Below, piece by piece: positions 1 through 6,380 of a stretch of DNA of 8,775 nucleotides. The translations under genes and the position numbers were made by a program. Every line of letters begins with the position of its first letter. Position 1 is the stretch's first letter. The DNA comes from Candidatus Agathobaculum merdigallinarum. GTDB lineage: Bacteria; Bacillota; Clostridia; Oscillospirales; Butyricicoccaceae. Under the pieces are notes generated by a model. That model was given only the letters and a program-made list of their open reading frames with translations, was not told where the DNA came from and did no database searches. Location: NCBI GenBank assembly GCA_019115425.1, contig DXDO01000044.1, positions 1 to 8,775 on the forward strand, given 5' to 3'.

Positions 1-2
1 TG

Positions 3-206
3 GTGAACATTCTTAAGCAATCTGGCTGTGAAATTATCGTTGACGGTGAGATCACGGCAATAGGGCGAAGAAGCACAAAAAAAGTTGTTGTCTACCCAGC
101 AATGTGGGTTGAGCCGTGTGCTGCTGGTACCATTTTTGTAAGTGATGCCTATATCAAGTATGCTAAGCCGTATGCTGTCCAAAAGATTCTTGACAGCATA
201 CGATGA
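3..206 (+). CDS. 3' end of an unrecognised gene (probably truncated by window edge)
   Basis: An open frame runs from the first bases of the window to a TGA at about 204-206 and gives up to 67 residues. A GTG occurs at position 3, but there is no room to see a ribosome binding site, so this is more likely the C-terminus of a longer protein than a complete small one. The peptide is mixed alpha/beta in character, with two isolated cysteines (residues 9 and 39), a basic patch (GRRSTKK) and an ending rich in Y, K and I. I do not recognise the family. The region is AT-rich compared with the genes further right. A strong terminator at 300-348 lies about 95 bases after the stop and fits the end of this transcription unit. 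Confidence 0.4.
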   Translation: MNILKQSGCEIIVDGEITAIGRRSTKKVVVYPAMWVEPCAAGTIFVSDAYIKYAKPYAVQKILDSIR

Positions 207-270
207 AATAGCTTGAATACAGGTCAAAATATTAAGCGCAACACACATTTTTTCAAAATCAAGCCAGTGA

Positions 271-294
271 ATGGCAGATGATTATCTCTGCCAT
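271..294. repeat. 8-bp inverted repeat (hairpin) ahead of the terminator
   Basis: ATGGCAGA at 271-278 is an exact inverted match to TCTGCCAT at 287-294, with an 8-base loop. It lies between the stop of the first gene and the terminator at 300-348 and has no U-run of its own. It may be part of a 3' UTR structure. Function is unknown. Confidence 0.4.
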
Positions 295-299
295 ACGGT

Positions 300-348
300 A
301 AAAAACTCCCGTCCAATTTCCTGTTATGGAATCAGACGGGAGTTTTTT
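300..348 (+). terminator. Intrinsic terminator after the first gene
   Basis: CTCCCGTC (306-313) pairs exactly with GACGGGAG (335-342). The A-run at 300-305 can extend the stem by pairing with the T-run 343-348, giving up to 14 pairs. The 21-base loop contains a further small stem, TTCC (318-321) with GGAA (328-331). The A-run on one side and T-run on the other mean it could stop transcription in both directions. Confidence 0.85.
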
Positions 349-363
349 ATGCACCCGAAAACC

Positions 364-404
364 GTCAGCTGACAGTTGATAAGTGATTTAGTTCCTTATC
401 ACTG
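364..404. repeat. Palindrome and bulged hairpin at the AT-rich/GC-rich junction
   Basis: GTCAGCTGAC (364-373) is a perfect 10-bp palindrome. It is followed at once by a hairpin: 373-383 pairs with CTTATCACTG (395-404) apart from one bulged T, around an 11-base loop. No U-run follows, so it is not a terminator. It sits where base composition changes, just before the SLH fragment. Apart from this and the hairpins at 271-348, I see nothing else in the roughly 300 bases between the first gene and the first ATG of the SLH frame (513). Confidence 0.4.
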
Positions 405-425
405 TTACGCCAAGGGGTTCCAGGC

Positions 426-914
426 TTGTCCTTATTCTTTTTCTATGAAAAATCGACCCACAAACGCGCGGAAAGGGCGCTGTCGAAAAATCGGCTGGCC
501 GGTTCGCCGGACATGGAGGACGAGATTTGGGGCTATCCCTATGCCGACGTGGACGCTGGGGCCTATTACGGCACAGCGGTCTATTGGGCAAGACTGAACG
601 GTATCGCAGGCGGGTACAGCGACGAGCAGTTTGGCCCCAACGATCCTATCACGCGGGAACAGCTTGCGGTCATGCTCTACCGCTACGCACAGCGCATGGG
701 CTATGATGTGACCGCTGGCGCCGATCTGTCCAGCTACGCGGACGCAAACCAGATCAGCAGCTACGCGGTGCGCGCTCTGCAATGTGCCAATGCCGAGGGC
801 ATTGTGAACGGCGCCAGCGCCGCGAACCTTGCCCCCCAGGGCAGCGCCGCCCGCGCACAGGCGGCGGCCATGCTCATGCGGTTTTGTGAGCGGTATGTAG
901 AAAAAGCGGAATAA
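426..914 (+). CDS. S-layer homology (SLH) domain protein, probable 5'-truncated remnant
   Basis: SLH domains bind pyruvylated secondary cell-wall polysaccharide and hold surface proteins on Gram-positive cells. Two SLH repeats are visible in a 162-residue frame. The first covers about residues 39-88 (YADVDAGAYY..., then GGYSDEQFGP and ITREQLAVMLYRY, which match the family signature well). The second covers about 103-158 and is degenerate: the ITRE-like motif has become AARAQAA. A functional SLH protein would normally have a signal peptide, usually three SLH units and a partner domain; none is present. The frame stays open back to 387 and the only start there is TTG at 426, without a good ribosome binding site. 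An internal ATG lies at 513. Residues 1-29 do not look like SLH sequence. I infer the 3' end of a surface-protein gene whose front was lost by rearrangement. A clear terminator follows at 926-964. The SLH identification is firm; whether the frame is expressed is not. Confidence 0.6.
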   Translation: MSLFFFYEKSTHKRAERALSKNRLAGSPDMEDEIWGYPYADVDAGAYYGTAVYWARLNGIAGGYSDEQFGPNDPITREQLAVMLYRYAQRMGYDVTAGADLSSYADANQISSYAVRALQCANAEGIVNGASAANLAPQGSAARAQAAAMLMRFCERYVEKAE

Positions 915-925
915 GAGCGCCTGTG

Positions 926-964
926 GGGCGCGGACAGCGAGTAAAACTGTCCGCACCCTTTTTT
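926..964 (+). terminator. Intrinsic terminator after the SLH fragment
   Basis: GCGGACAG (930-937) pairs exactly with CTGTCCGC (947-954) around a 9-base loop. After one mismatch, GGG (926-928) can also pair with CCC (956-958), and TTTTTT follows at 959-964. It has the right orientation and distance (12 bases after the stop) to end the SLH frame. On the minus strand no T-run follows, so it probably does not end the exporter operon that arrives from the right. Confidence 0.85.
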
Positions 965-1040
965 CTGTCCGATGGTGCTCCGATGAATTTACCCAACCAG
1001 CGGGAGTTTTTTATTGGCATAAGGCGGACGAAACTCCGCG

Positions 1041-1125
1041 CCGGCAAGCGGTTTGCATACAACCCATCAGGCCTGTGCAGTCAACTTGCCGGAAACCGTC
1101 TTGATGCAGATCGCGCCGCAAACCG
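1041..1125. repeat. Interleaved inverted repeats (pseudoknot-like)
   Basis: CCGGCAAG (1041-1048) matches CTTGCCGG (1085-1092), and the directly adjacent CGGTTTGC (1049-1056) matches GCAAACCG (1118-1125). The order is A-B-A'-B', so the two stems cannot nest and would form a pseudoknot if both formed in RNA. The region is noncoding and lies just 3' of the secreted coiled-coil gene, so on the minus strand it would be in the 3' end of the exporter transcript. Confidence 0.4.
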
Positions 1126-1132
1126 TTCGGCC

Positions 1133-3247
1133 TTATTCCTGCGCGAACACACCGCTGACCGCATCGAACAGTTCCTTAAAAATATTCACAATGCGGTCCA
1201 GCACGCCCTCTTCTTCCTGCTCGGCGGCGCCGTCTGTCTCCGCTTCCGTTTCATCTGCCGATATCTCCTCTGTGCGGAGAATAAATTGCAGGCTTGCCGG
1301 CGAGGGGTTTTGATCGGATGTAACCGATTGCAGCGCGGCTTCCGCGTCAATGTTCAGTACGTTGGTCTCTTCTTCCAGATCGGTCTCTGCCTCCTCAAGC
1401 GCGGAGTGGATGCTGTCATTCGCATTTTCCAGCTGTTCCGAGCTGCCGGAGTTCGCCGCCTGATCCAATACGTTCAGCACGCCGTCAATCGCGGCCTGCA
1501 TTCCCGCATCCGACTGGCTGCGCACAGCACGCAGGCTGTCTGTTGCACTTTGCAGCAGGGTATTTGCCGAGGTCAGCGTTTTTGTCAGCGAGACCATCAG
1601 CTCTGTCCCCTTGTCAATGGATGATGTGGCATCCGTGGTCAGCTGGTCGAGCGAAGCGGATAGGGCGGGGATGTCCGCCAGCAGGTCGTTGACCCGTTCC
1701 AGCGTCCGGTCGGCCAGTTCGGTCAGCTTTTGCCCATCCTCGGTAAAATCGTCGGGAAGCGTTTCATAATCCTCCAGTATGTTTAGCAGGTCGCCGAAAT
1801 TCTCCGATATGCTTTCCGCAGTGTAAGTCAGCGAGCCAAGGCCGCCCGACTGGTCGGACAGATCGCCTACCGCATCCACCAAATCCGCGGTTTGGCTGAT
1901 TACGGTTTCGAGCGGCTCCAGAAGCGATCCCACCATGCCGGAAAGCTCGGGAGCAATGGCACTCAGCACGCCGTCGAGCAGACCGGCAAGAGCATCCGAT
2001 TCCGCGCGCAGATCGTCCAACGCGTCCGACAGCAGGCCGCTGGACAGGGACAGCCGGTCAAGATCGTCGCGCAGCGTCTCGAAATCATCGGCAAGCGCGT
2101 AAAAATCGCGGGAGCCGTCGCCTGTATCCTCATGCAGGCTGTCCAGCATGCCTTGCAGATCTTTCAGGTGATCGTGCATCTGCCGAAGGCTCTCCTGATA
2201 TGCCGTCACGTCCTCCGCGCTCTCCTGCAGCGTCCCCAGCATGCTGTTGACCGTCGCGTTCAGCGCCGTCAGGGTGGTTTTGGTCGCGCTCAATTCGGGG
2301 AGCAGCGAATCCGACCGGCCCGCCAGCTCCTCCAGCGCGGACAGCGCCGCGTCGGTTTGCGGGTCGAGCGTGCCTCGGTCGGCGATCAGCTGCTTGCGCA
2401 CATTGTTCAGGCCCGCAATACCTCCGGACAGCACATCCAGCCCACTCTGCATGGATTGCATGGTTTCCAGCATACTGCTGAGACCTTCATACAGGCTGTC
2501 GCCCGAATCGCCCAAACGGTCCTTAATATTGCGCAGGTCGGACAGAATATCGAGCGAGGACAGGGTTGCAGGCGCCATAAACAGCAGCAGCCCCATGCTT
2601 TCAAACACATCCGATCCAATGCGCACGGTAAACGTGTTTTCCTCCCCGGGCAGCCCCATAAATACGACCAGCTTGTAAGTGCCCATGGACTGTATCTGCG
2701 CGCCCGGCGCTTCAATCGAGAGAGCTTTGCTCATATCGATTCCCGTGCCGCAGATCAGCATCATATTATTTTTGTAATACTCGCTCGCCGCTTCATTCGG
2801 CACAGCATGGATATTGATCTCCACCAGCCCGCTCGCGCCCGCGCACTTTTCCGCTTCGACCGGTACACCGTTGAGCTTGTAGGACACATCAAAATTCCAC
2901 GGCAGTTGGATCGCAGTATCACTGCTGGGGATGCACTCGTAATAAAACCGCTGCATCCCCTCCCCTTCCAGCGCCCACGAAACCGAACCGTCCTCCAGAA
3001 CAGGCTGGTCATAGGTGGACATGTTGTAGACCTCGGCGTAGTCGCCGTAGTCCGTGAACGCGGTATGGCCGTTCAGTCCCACGCCCTTGACGATGCGGGT
3101 CTCCTCGGGGATGCCGTAGTGGTCCAGATTGATATAAACTGCTTCGTCGGTCTCGATTTCGGGCGCGGCTGCAACCGCCGCCTGCGGCAGCGTGAGCGCC
3201 AGCATCAGCGCCGCCGCTGTCGCCCTGCGTAATTTATCGCGAATCAT
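1133..3247 (-). CDS. Large secreted coiled-coil protein, partner of the MMPL exporter
   Basis: This is a 704-residue exported protein of no firmly named family. Residues 1-28 form a signal peptide: a basic start (MIRDKLRR), a hydrophobic alanine/leucine core and an AVAA-type cleavage region. About 30-225 is a mixed, aromatic-rich domain likely to be beta-structured. About 230-640 is long, nearly continuous helix rich in L, D, S, A and Q, with heptad-like leucine spacing and repeated 'LS.L..L'-type segments. About 655-680 is a very acidic linker. Residues 681-703 form an amphipathic helix (VLDRIVNIFKELFDAVSGVF). No C-terminal transmembrane segment or sortase motif is visible, so it appears soluble or surface-associated. 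The overall look recalls the coiled-coil ectodomains of YhgE/Pip-type proteins and of some Firmicute MMPL transporters. The ATG at 3245-3247 has a good GGAGG 9 bases upstream and overlaps the end of the exporter gene by 14 bases, which points to coupled translation and a shared task. Adaptor, substrate-capturing or wall-spanning roles are inference. Confidence 0.8.
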   Translation of the reverse strand: MIRDKLRRATAAALMLALTLPQAAVAAAPEIETDEAVYINLDHYGIPEETRIVKGVGLNGHTAFTDYGDYAEVYNMSTYDQPVLEDGSVSWALEGEGMQRFYYECIPSSDTAIQLPWNFDVSYKLNGVPVEAEKCAGASGLVEINIHAVPNEAASEYYKNNMMLICGTGIDMSKALSIEAPGAQIQSMGTYKLVVFMGLPGEENTFTVRIGSDVFESMGLLLFMAPATLSSLDILSDLRNIKDRLGDSGDSLYEGLSSMLETMQSMQSGLDVLSGGIAGLNNVRKQLIADRGTLDPQTDAALSALEELAGRSDSLLPELSATKTTLTALNATVNSMLGTLQESAEDVTAYQESLRQMHDHLKDLQGMLDSLHEDTGDGSRDFYALADDFETLRDDLDRLSLSSGLLSDALDDLRAESDALAGLLDGVLSAIAPELSGMVGSLLEPLETVISQTADLVDAVGDLSDQSGGLGSLTYTAESISENFGDLLNILEDYETLPDDFTEDGQKLTELADRTLERVNDLLADIPALSASLDQLTTDATSSIDKGTELMVSLTKTLTSANTLLQSATDSLRAVRSQSDAGMQAAIDGVLNVLDQAANSGSSEQLENANDSIHSALEEAETDLEEETNVLNIDAEAALQSVTSDQNPSPASLQFILRTEEISADETEAETDGAAEQEEEGVLDRIVNIFKELFDAVSGVFAQE

Positions 3248-5543
3248 GGCTGTTTTCCTCCTTGTTGTCTATATGCTCCGGCATGTTTTGGGACGCATCG
3301 CCAGCCGCATTTTTCCGGAATAACCGCTTTACTCTGCCGCTGAGCGCTTTGCGCCGCGCACGGCGGTATTCGCGGATCTGACTGCGCAGCGCCAACCGCT
3401 GCCGGTGAAGCTCGCTGAGAATCGGCAGCTTGAGTGTTTTTGCACGGATACGGTTCATTTTCGCGTGCTTTTTCTCTGCGTAATCCGCTTTGACGATCCA
3501 TTTGTCAAATATCATCAGACAGCATGGCAGCAGGAACAGCACCAGCACCATCGAAATCAGTGCGCCCCTGCCGATGAGCTGGCCGAGTCCGGAGATGGCC
3601 TCCACCGAGGTCATAAAATACAGGCCATAGGCCACGGTCATCAATATCATGCCCGAGGTCAGGATAGATTCCGCGCTGACGGCAACCGCGCGGATCGCGG
3701 CCTCCTTTTTGTTCCCCTGTGCGCGGGCATCCAGATAATTGCCGGTCAGCAGGATGGAATAGTCGATCGTCGCGCCAAGCTGGATGCAGCTTACAATAAT
3801 CAACCCCAAAAACATGGTACGCTGGCCGTAGATATACGGCATGGCGGTGTTGATGAATACCGCGCACTCGATCGGGATGAGCACGACCAGCGGCAACAGC
3901 AGCGCCTTATAGGTGATGGCAACCACCAGCGCCACGCCGAGCAGCGAAACGGTGTTGACCAGCTGATTATCCGGCACGATGATCGCCTTGATATCCTGTG
4001 TGGAGGGCGTTACGCCGACCAGATAGGTCTGCCGGTCGGGATAATATTTGCCGATGATCGCGCGGATCTCATCCGCGTAGGTAAACGCTTCATCGCTCTC
4101 TCCTGCGGAGCGGACATTGATCATGACGCGCGCCCAGTGATCGGAATGCAGCATTCCCGTGACGCTTTCCGGCAGGAATTCCTCCGGTACGCCCTCCGGC
4201 AGCGCCGAGGCCAGTCCCAGCGCGTATTTTACATAGGGCAAGTCCGCCAATTCCTCGCTCATGGCCTTTTCCGTGATGTTGTTGTCCGGCGGGATCAGCG
4301 CAAGCATCATGTTGCTTTGACCGAATTTCTCGTTCATCTGCTGTTCCGCCTCATATACCGGCGTCCCCGGGGAGTTGGCTACCGCCTCATTTCCGTAGGT
4401 AAAGTCCGCCATACCCTGCGCAATGTAGCAGGGCACGATAAGAACCAGTACAACGGCAAGCACGGGCTTGCGAATTTTATAGGCGAATTCACCCAAACGC
4501 CGCCACTGCTGGGGAATAAACGGCCGGTGCTGGGTTTTGCTGACCAGATCCTGAAAGCGCAGGATCAACGCGGGCATGAGCAGCAAAACAGTGACCAGAC
4601 TGAGGAAAATCCCCTTGGCCAGTACCAGTCCCATATCCGGCCCAATGCCGAACCGCATGAGCGCGAGCGCCAGAAAGCCGACAATGGTCGTTGCGCCTGA
4701 TGCACCGATGGAAGCAAAGGCCGTGCGCAGCGCGTTTGCCATTGCTTGCTCTGGGGCGATCCCATTTGCTTTTTCCTCCGTGAAGGCGTGCAGCAGAAAA
4801 ATGGAGTAGTCCATTGAGCAGGCGAGCTGTAAAACCGCACCCACCGCATTGGACAGGAAGGAGATCTCGCCGAAAATGATATTCGTCCCCATGTTAATGA
4901 TGATGGCAATGCCGAGTACGGAAAGAAACAGCACCGGTTCAAACCATGATGTGGTGGTGAGCGTCAAAATCAGGAAAATTATAATAATGGCAAGCACCAT
5001 CACCCGCGCAACCTCCGCGTTGATTGTGGGGCCGAGGTTGGTATCCGATACCGCCGAACCTGCAACCAGACCACGTTCGCCGACGATCCGCTCTATCTCA
5101 CGCACCGCCGCGTGCGTCCGGCTGGACGAGTCCTTTTCCAAAAAGATGATGTCCATATAGGCATCGCCGTCTTTATAGTAATCCTCGATCTCGGAATAAT
5201 CGATGAACTGACTGGACCCGTAAATATTGGTTGTGCTGTCGCACCACATCACCATATCCACGCCGTCCACGTCCGCGATGCGGTCCTTGATGTTTTTCGC
5301 TTCATACAGCGTCACATCCTCCAGCATCACACGCCCCATGCCCGGATAAGTAAATTCTTTCTCCATAATATCGAGCGCCTGCGCGGACGGCGTGGAATCC
5401 GGCAGATATTCGGTCAGGTCATAATTCACGCCAACCATGGGGATGCAGATCAGGCTGAAAACCACCAGCATGGCGAATATCTTTTCGATTCGCTTACGGT
5501 TGTTGATGATCGTATCCACCGGACTGTGTCCGTTTAATTTCAC
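3234..5543 (-). CDS. MMPL-family (RND superfamily) transporter
   Basis: This is a proton-driven membrane exporter of 769 residues, of the MMPL/HAE-3-like type that moves lipids, hydrophobic compounds or drugs. The layout is classic: TM1 (about 22-40), a first ectodomain (41-178), TM2-6 (about 180-328), TM7 (359-377), a second ectodomain (378-528), TM8-12 (about 529-680). The proton-relay Asp-Tyr pairs of the family are both present: D245-Y246 in 'SMDYSIFLLHAF' (TM4) and D594-Y595 in 'ATIDYSILLTGNY' (TM10). An unusual, strongly basic cytoplasmic tail (about 685-745) follows TM12. The start is GTG at 5541-5543. No strong ribosome binding site precedes it, only a weak GTTGGTG, but no better in-frame start exists before TM1. 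It is the first gene of the operon, divergent from the TetR gene, and overlaps the secreted coiled-coil gene by 14 bases. Family assignment is firm; the substrate cannot be told from the sequence. Confidence 0.92.
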   Translation of the reverse strand: MKLNGHSPVDTIINNRKRIEKIFAMLVVFSLICIPMVGVNYDLTEYLPDSTPSAQALDIMEKEFTYPGMGRVMLEDVTLYEAKNIKDRIADVDGVDMVMWCDSTTNIYGSSQFIDYSEIEDYYKDGDAYMDIIFLEKDSSSRTHAAVREIERIVGERGLVAGSAVSDTNLGPTINAEVARVMVLAIIIIFLILTLTTTSWFEPVLFLSVLGIAIIINMGTNIIFGEISFLSNAVGAVLQLACSMDYSIFLLHAFTEEKANGIAPEQAMANALRTAFASIGASGATTIVGFLALALMRFGIGPDMGLVLAKGIFLSLVTVLLLMPALILRFQDLVSKTQHRPFIPQQWRRLGEFAYKIRKPVLAVVLVLIVPCYIAQGMADFTYGNEAVANSPGTPVYEAEQQMNEKFGQSNMMLALIPPDNNITEKAMSEELADLPYVKYALGLASALPEGVPEEFLPESVTGMLHSDHWARVMINVRSAGESDEAFTYADEIRAIIGKYYPDRQTYLVGVTPSTQDIKAIIVPDNQLVNTVSLLGVALVVAITYKALLLPLVVLIPIECAVFINTAMPYIYGQRTMFLGLIIVSCIQLGATIDYSILLTGNYLDARAQGNKKEAAIRAVAVSAESILTSGMILMTVAYGLYFMTSVEAISGLGQLIGRGALISMVLVLFLLPCCLMIFDKWIVKADYAEKKHAKMNRIRAKTLKLPILSELHRQRLALRSQIREYRRARRKALSGRVKRLFRKNAAGDASQNMPEHIDNKEENSHDSR

Positions 5544-5573
5544 AAGAAAAACACCAACTTTCGTAAAAATAGA

Positions 5574-5632
5574 TATTGTGTATAATAACTTTGCATGATA
5601 TAGTATATTTCATAAGGATAATAGACACAATA
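5574..5632. promoter_or_regulatory. Overlapping divergent promoters with a shared dyad (tetR / MMPL operon)
   Basis: The rightward promoter for the TetR gene has TTGTGT (5576-5581), a 17-base spacer and TATAGT (5599-5604). The leftward promoter for the exporter operon has, on the minus strand, TTGTGT (5630-5625), a 17-base spacer and TATACT (5607-5602). Both -35 boxes lie in an exact 8-bp inverted repeat, TATTGTGT (5574-5581) and ACACAATA (5625-5632). Both -10 boxes overlap in the perfect palindrome ATATAGTATAT (5598-5608). Everything is symmetrical about base 5603. The -10 boxes are good; the -35 boxes are weak (TTG only), so the promoters may need help or be tightly controlled. The inner palindrome or the outer repeat is the natural candidate operator for the TetR protein. 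Confidence 0.7.
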
Positions 5633-5651
5633 GCCAATTTTTCAAATTATG

Positions 5652-5693
5652 AGTAAAATCGAACAAACAGCATTCATTTTGTTTACTTTTTTT
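5652..5693 (+). promoter_or_regulatory. Possible weak attenuator in the tetR leader
   Basis: AGTAAA (5652-5657) and ACAAA (5663-5667) can pair with TTTGTTTACT (5678-5687) if ATCGA bulges out; six T residues (5688-5693) follow directly. The stem is AU-rich and would be weak, so this could be chance in an AT-rich leader. It lies between the predicted start of transcription and the TetR ribosome binding site. Confidence 0.2.
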
Positions 5694-5726
5694 AAATTTC
5701 ACTCAATCTCGAATGGAGGGATCGCT

Positions 5727-6284
5727 ATGGAAGTACTGGAGGACAAGCGGATACGGCGAACAAAAAAATTGCTGCGGCAGGCGCTGACGCGTCTGATGCA
5801 GCAAAAGGATTTCAAAAGCATCACGGTGACTGATGTGGTGCGCGAGGCGGATATCAACCGAGGAACATTTTACGCACATTACCGCGATGTATACGACCTG
5901 CGTGAAAAGATTGAGGCAGAAATGATCGCGGACTTCAGAGCCATGATCGCTGTTCTGCGGCCAAGCGAGGCGGCGACGCTCCAGCCTGTGCTTACACGGG
6001 CGATGGACTATCTGGAGGAAAACCGCGAGATTGTGACGGCGCTGACACAGGTCAGCGGCGTAGAGGGCTTCGGCAAAAAACTGATCGGCGTACTTGAGGA
6101 ATGCCGTCTGGAGATCATTCAGCACCGCAGCATAGAAGATGTGTATGTTGCGCGTTTCCTTGCAACCGGCATCGTGGGCATGTTGGAAAAGTGGATCACT
6201 GAACCCCAGCCCATTCCAAAGCATGAAATGACGGCGTTAATTACCAAAATATTATCACCGATGCTATCACAGGGGACAGAATAA
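5727..6284 (+). CDS. TetR/AcrR-family transcriptional regulator
   Basis: This is a 185-residue one-component regulator, a usual length for the family, that binds DNA as a dimer and releases it on binding a ligand. The N-terminal helix-turn-helix is clear at about residues 32-53 (ITVTDVVREADINRGTFYAHY), preceded by the usual first helix starting RTKKLLRQAL. Residues of about 80-183 form an all-helical ligand/dimer domain, of the type found in Firmicute TetR proteins with a TetR_C_8-like C-terminus. The ATG at 5727 is chosen because GGAGGG lies at 5715-5720 with a 6-base gap. An in-frame ATG at 5649 would add 26 AT-rich-coded, poorly conserved-looking residues and has no ribosome binding site. 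The gene is divergent from the MMPL operon and shares its promoter region, so it most likely controls that operon and itself, with the exported compound or a relative as a possible ligand (inference). No terminator is obvious after the stop. Confidence 0.9.
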   Translation: MEVLEDKRIRRTKKLLRQALTRLMQQKDFKSITVTDVVREADINRGTFYAHYRDVYDLREKIEAEMIADFRAMIAVLRPSEAATLQPVLTRAMDYLEENREIVTALTQVSGVEGFGKKLIGVLEECRLEIIQHRSIEDVYVARFLATGIVGMLEKWITEPQPIPKHEMTALITKILSPMLSQGTE

Positions 6285-6345
6285 GCTATGCACAAAGCAG
6301 TCCCGCTATGCCTTGGGCCGAGGTGATTTTCCGTACAGCATATCC

Positions 6346-6357
6346 AATACATGTATT
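6346..6357. promoter_or_regulatory. 12-bp perfect palindrome upstream of the flavodoxin promoter
   Basis: AATACATGTATT is a perfect 12-bp palindrome lying 23 bases before the -35 box of the flavodoxin promoter. It could be a regulator site for the flavodoxin gene, but nothing in the sequence identifies a binding protein. Confidence 0.25.
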
Positions 6358-6380
6358 AAGCCCACTCACCGAAAAGGGTA

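Noticed and set aside
900..931. Terminator for the exporter operon on the minus strand (GCGCC/GGCGC hairpin 917-931 and T-run opposite 901-905)
   Set aside because: The T-run lies 12 bases beyond a 5-bp stem, too far for a normal intrinsic terminator. No convincing end of the exporter transcript was found.
923..1624. Plus-strand open frame overlapping the terminator at 926-964 and the coiled-coil gene
   Set aside because: It starts inside a terminator hairpin and is mostly antisense to the secreted protein gene; the product resembles no protein family.
1892..3232. Long plus-strand open frame (446 codons) opposite the secreted coiled-coil gene
   Set aside because: It is antisense to a gene with a signal peptide and a good ribosome binding site. 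Its product is a low-complexity mix of R, Q, H and A typical of shadow frames in GC-rich DNA.
3405..4700. Long plus-strand open frame (431 codons) opposite the MMPL gene
   Set aside because: It is antisense to an exporter with intact family motifs, and its own product is R/H/Q-rich with no recognisable domain.
5649..5726. Upstream in-frame ATG as the start of the TetR gene
   Set aside because: It has no ribosome binding site and would add 26 residues before the usual family start. GGAGGG at 5715-5720 marks the ATG at 5727.
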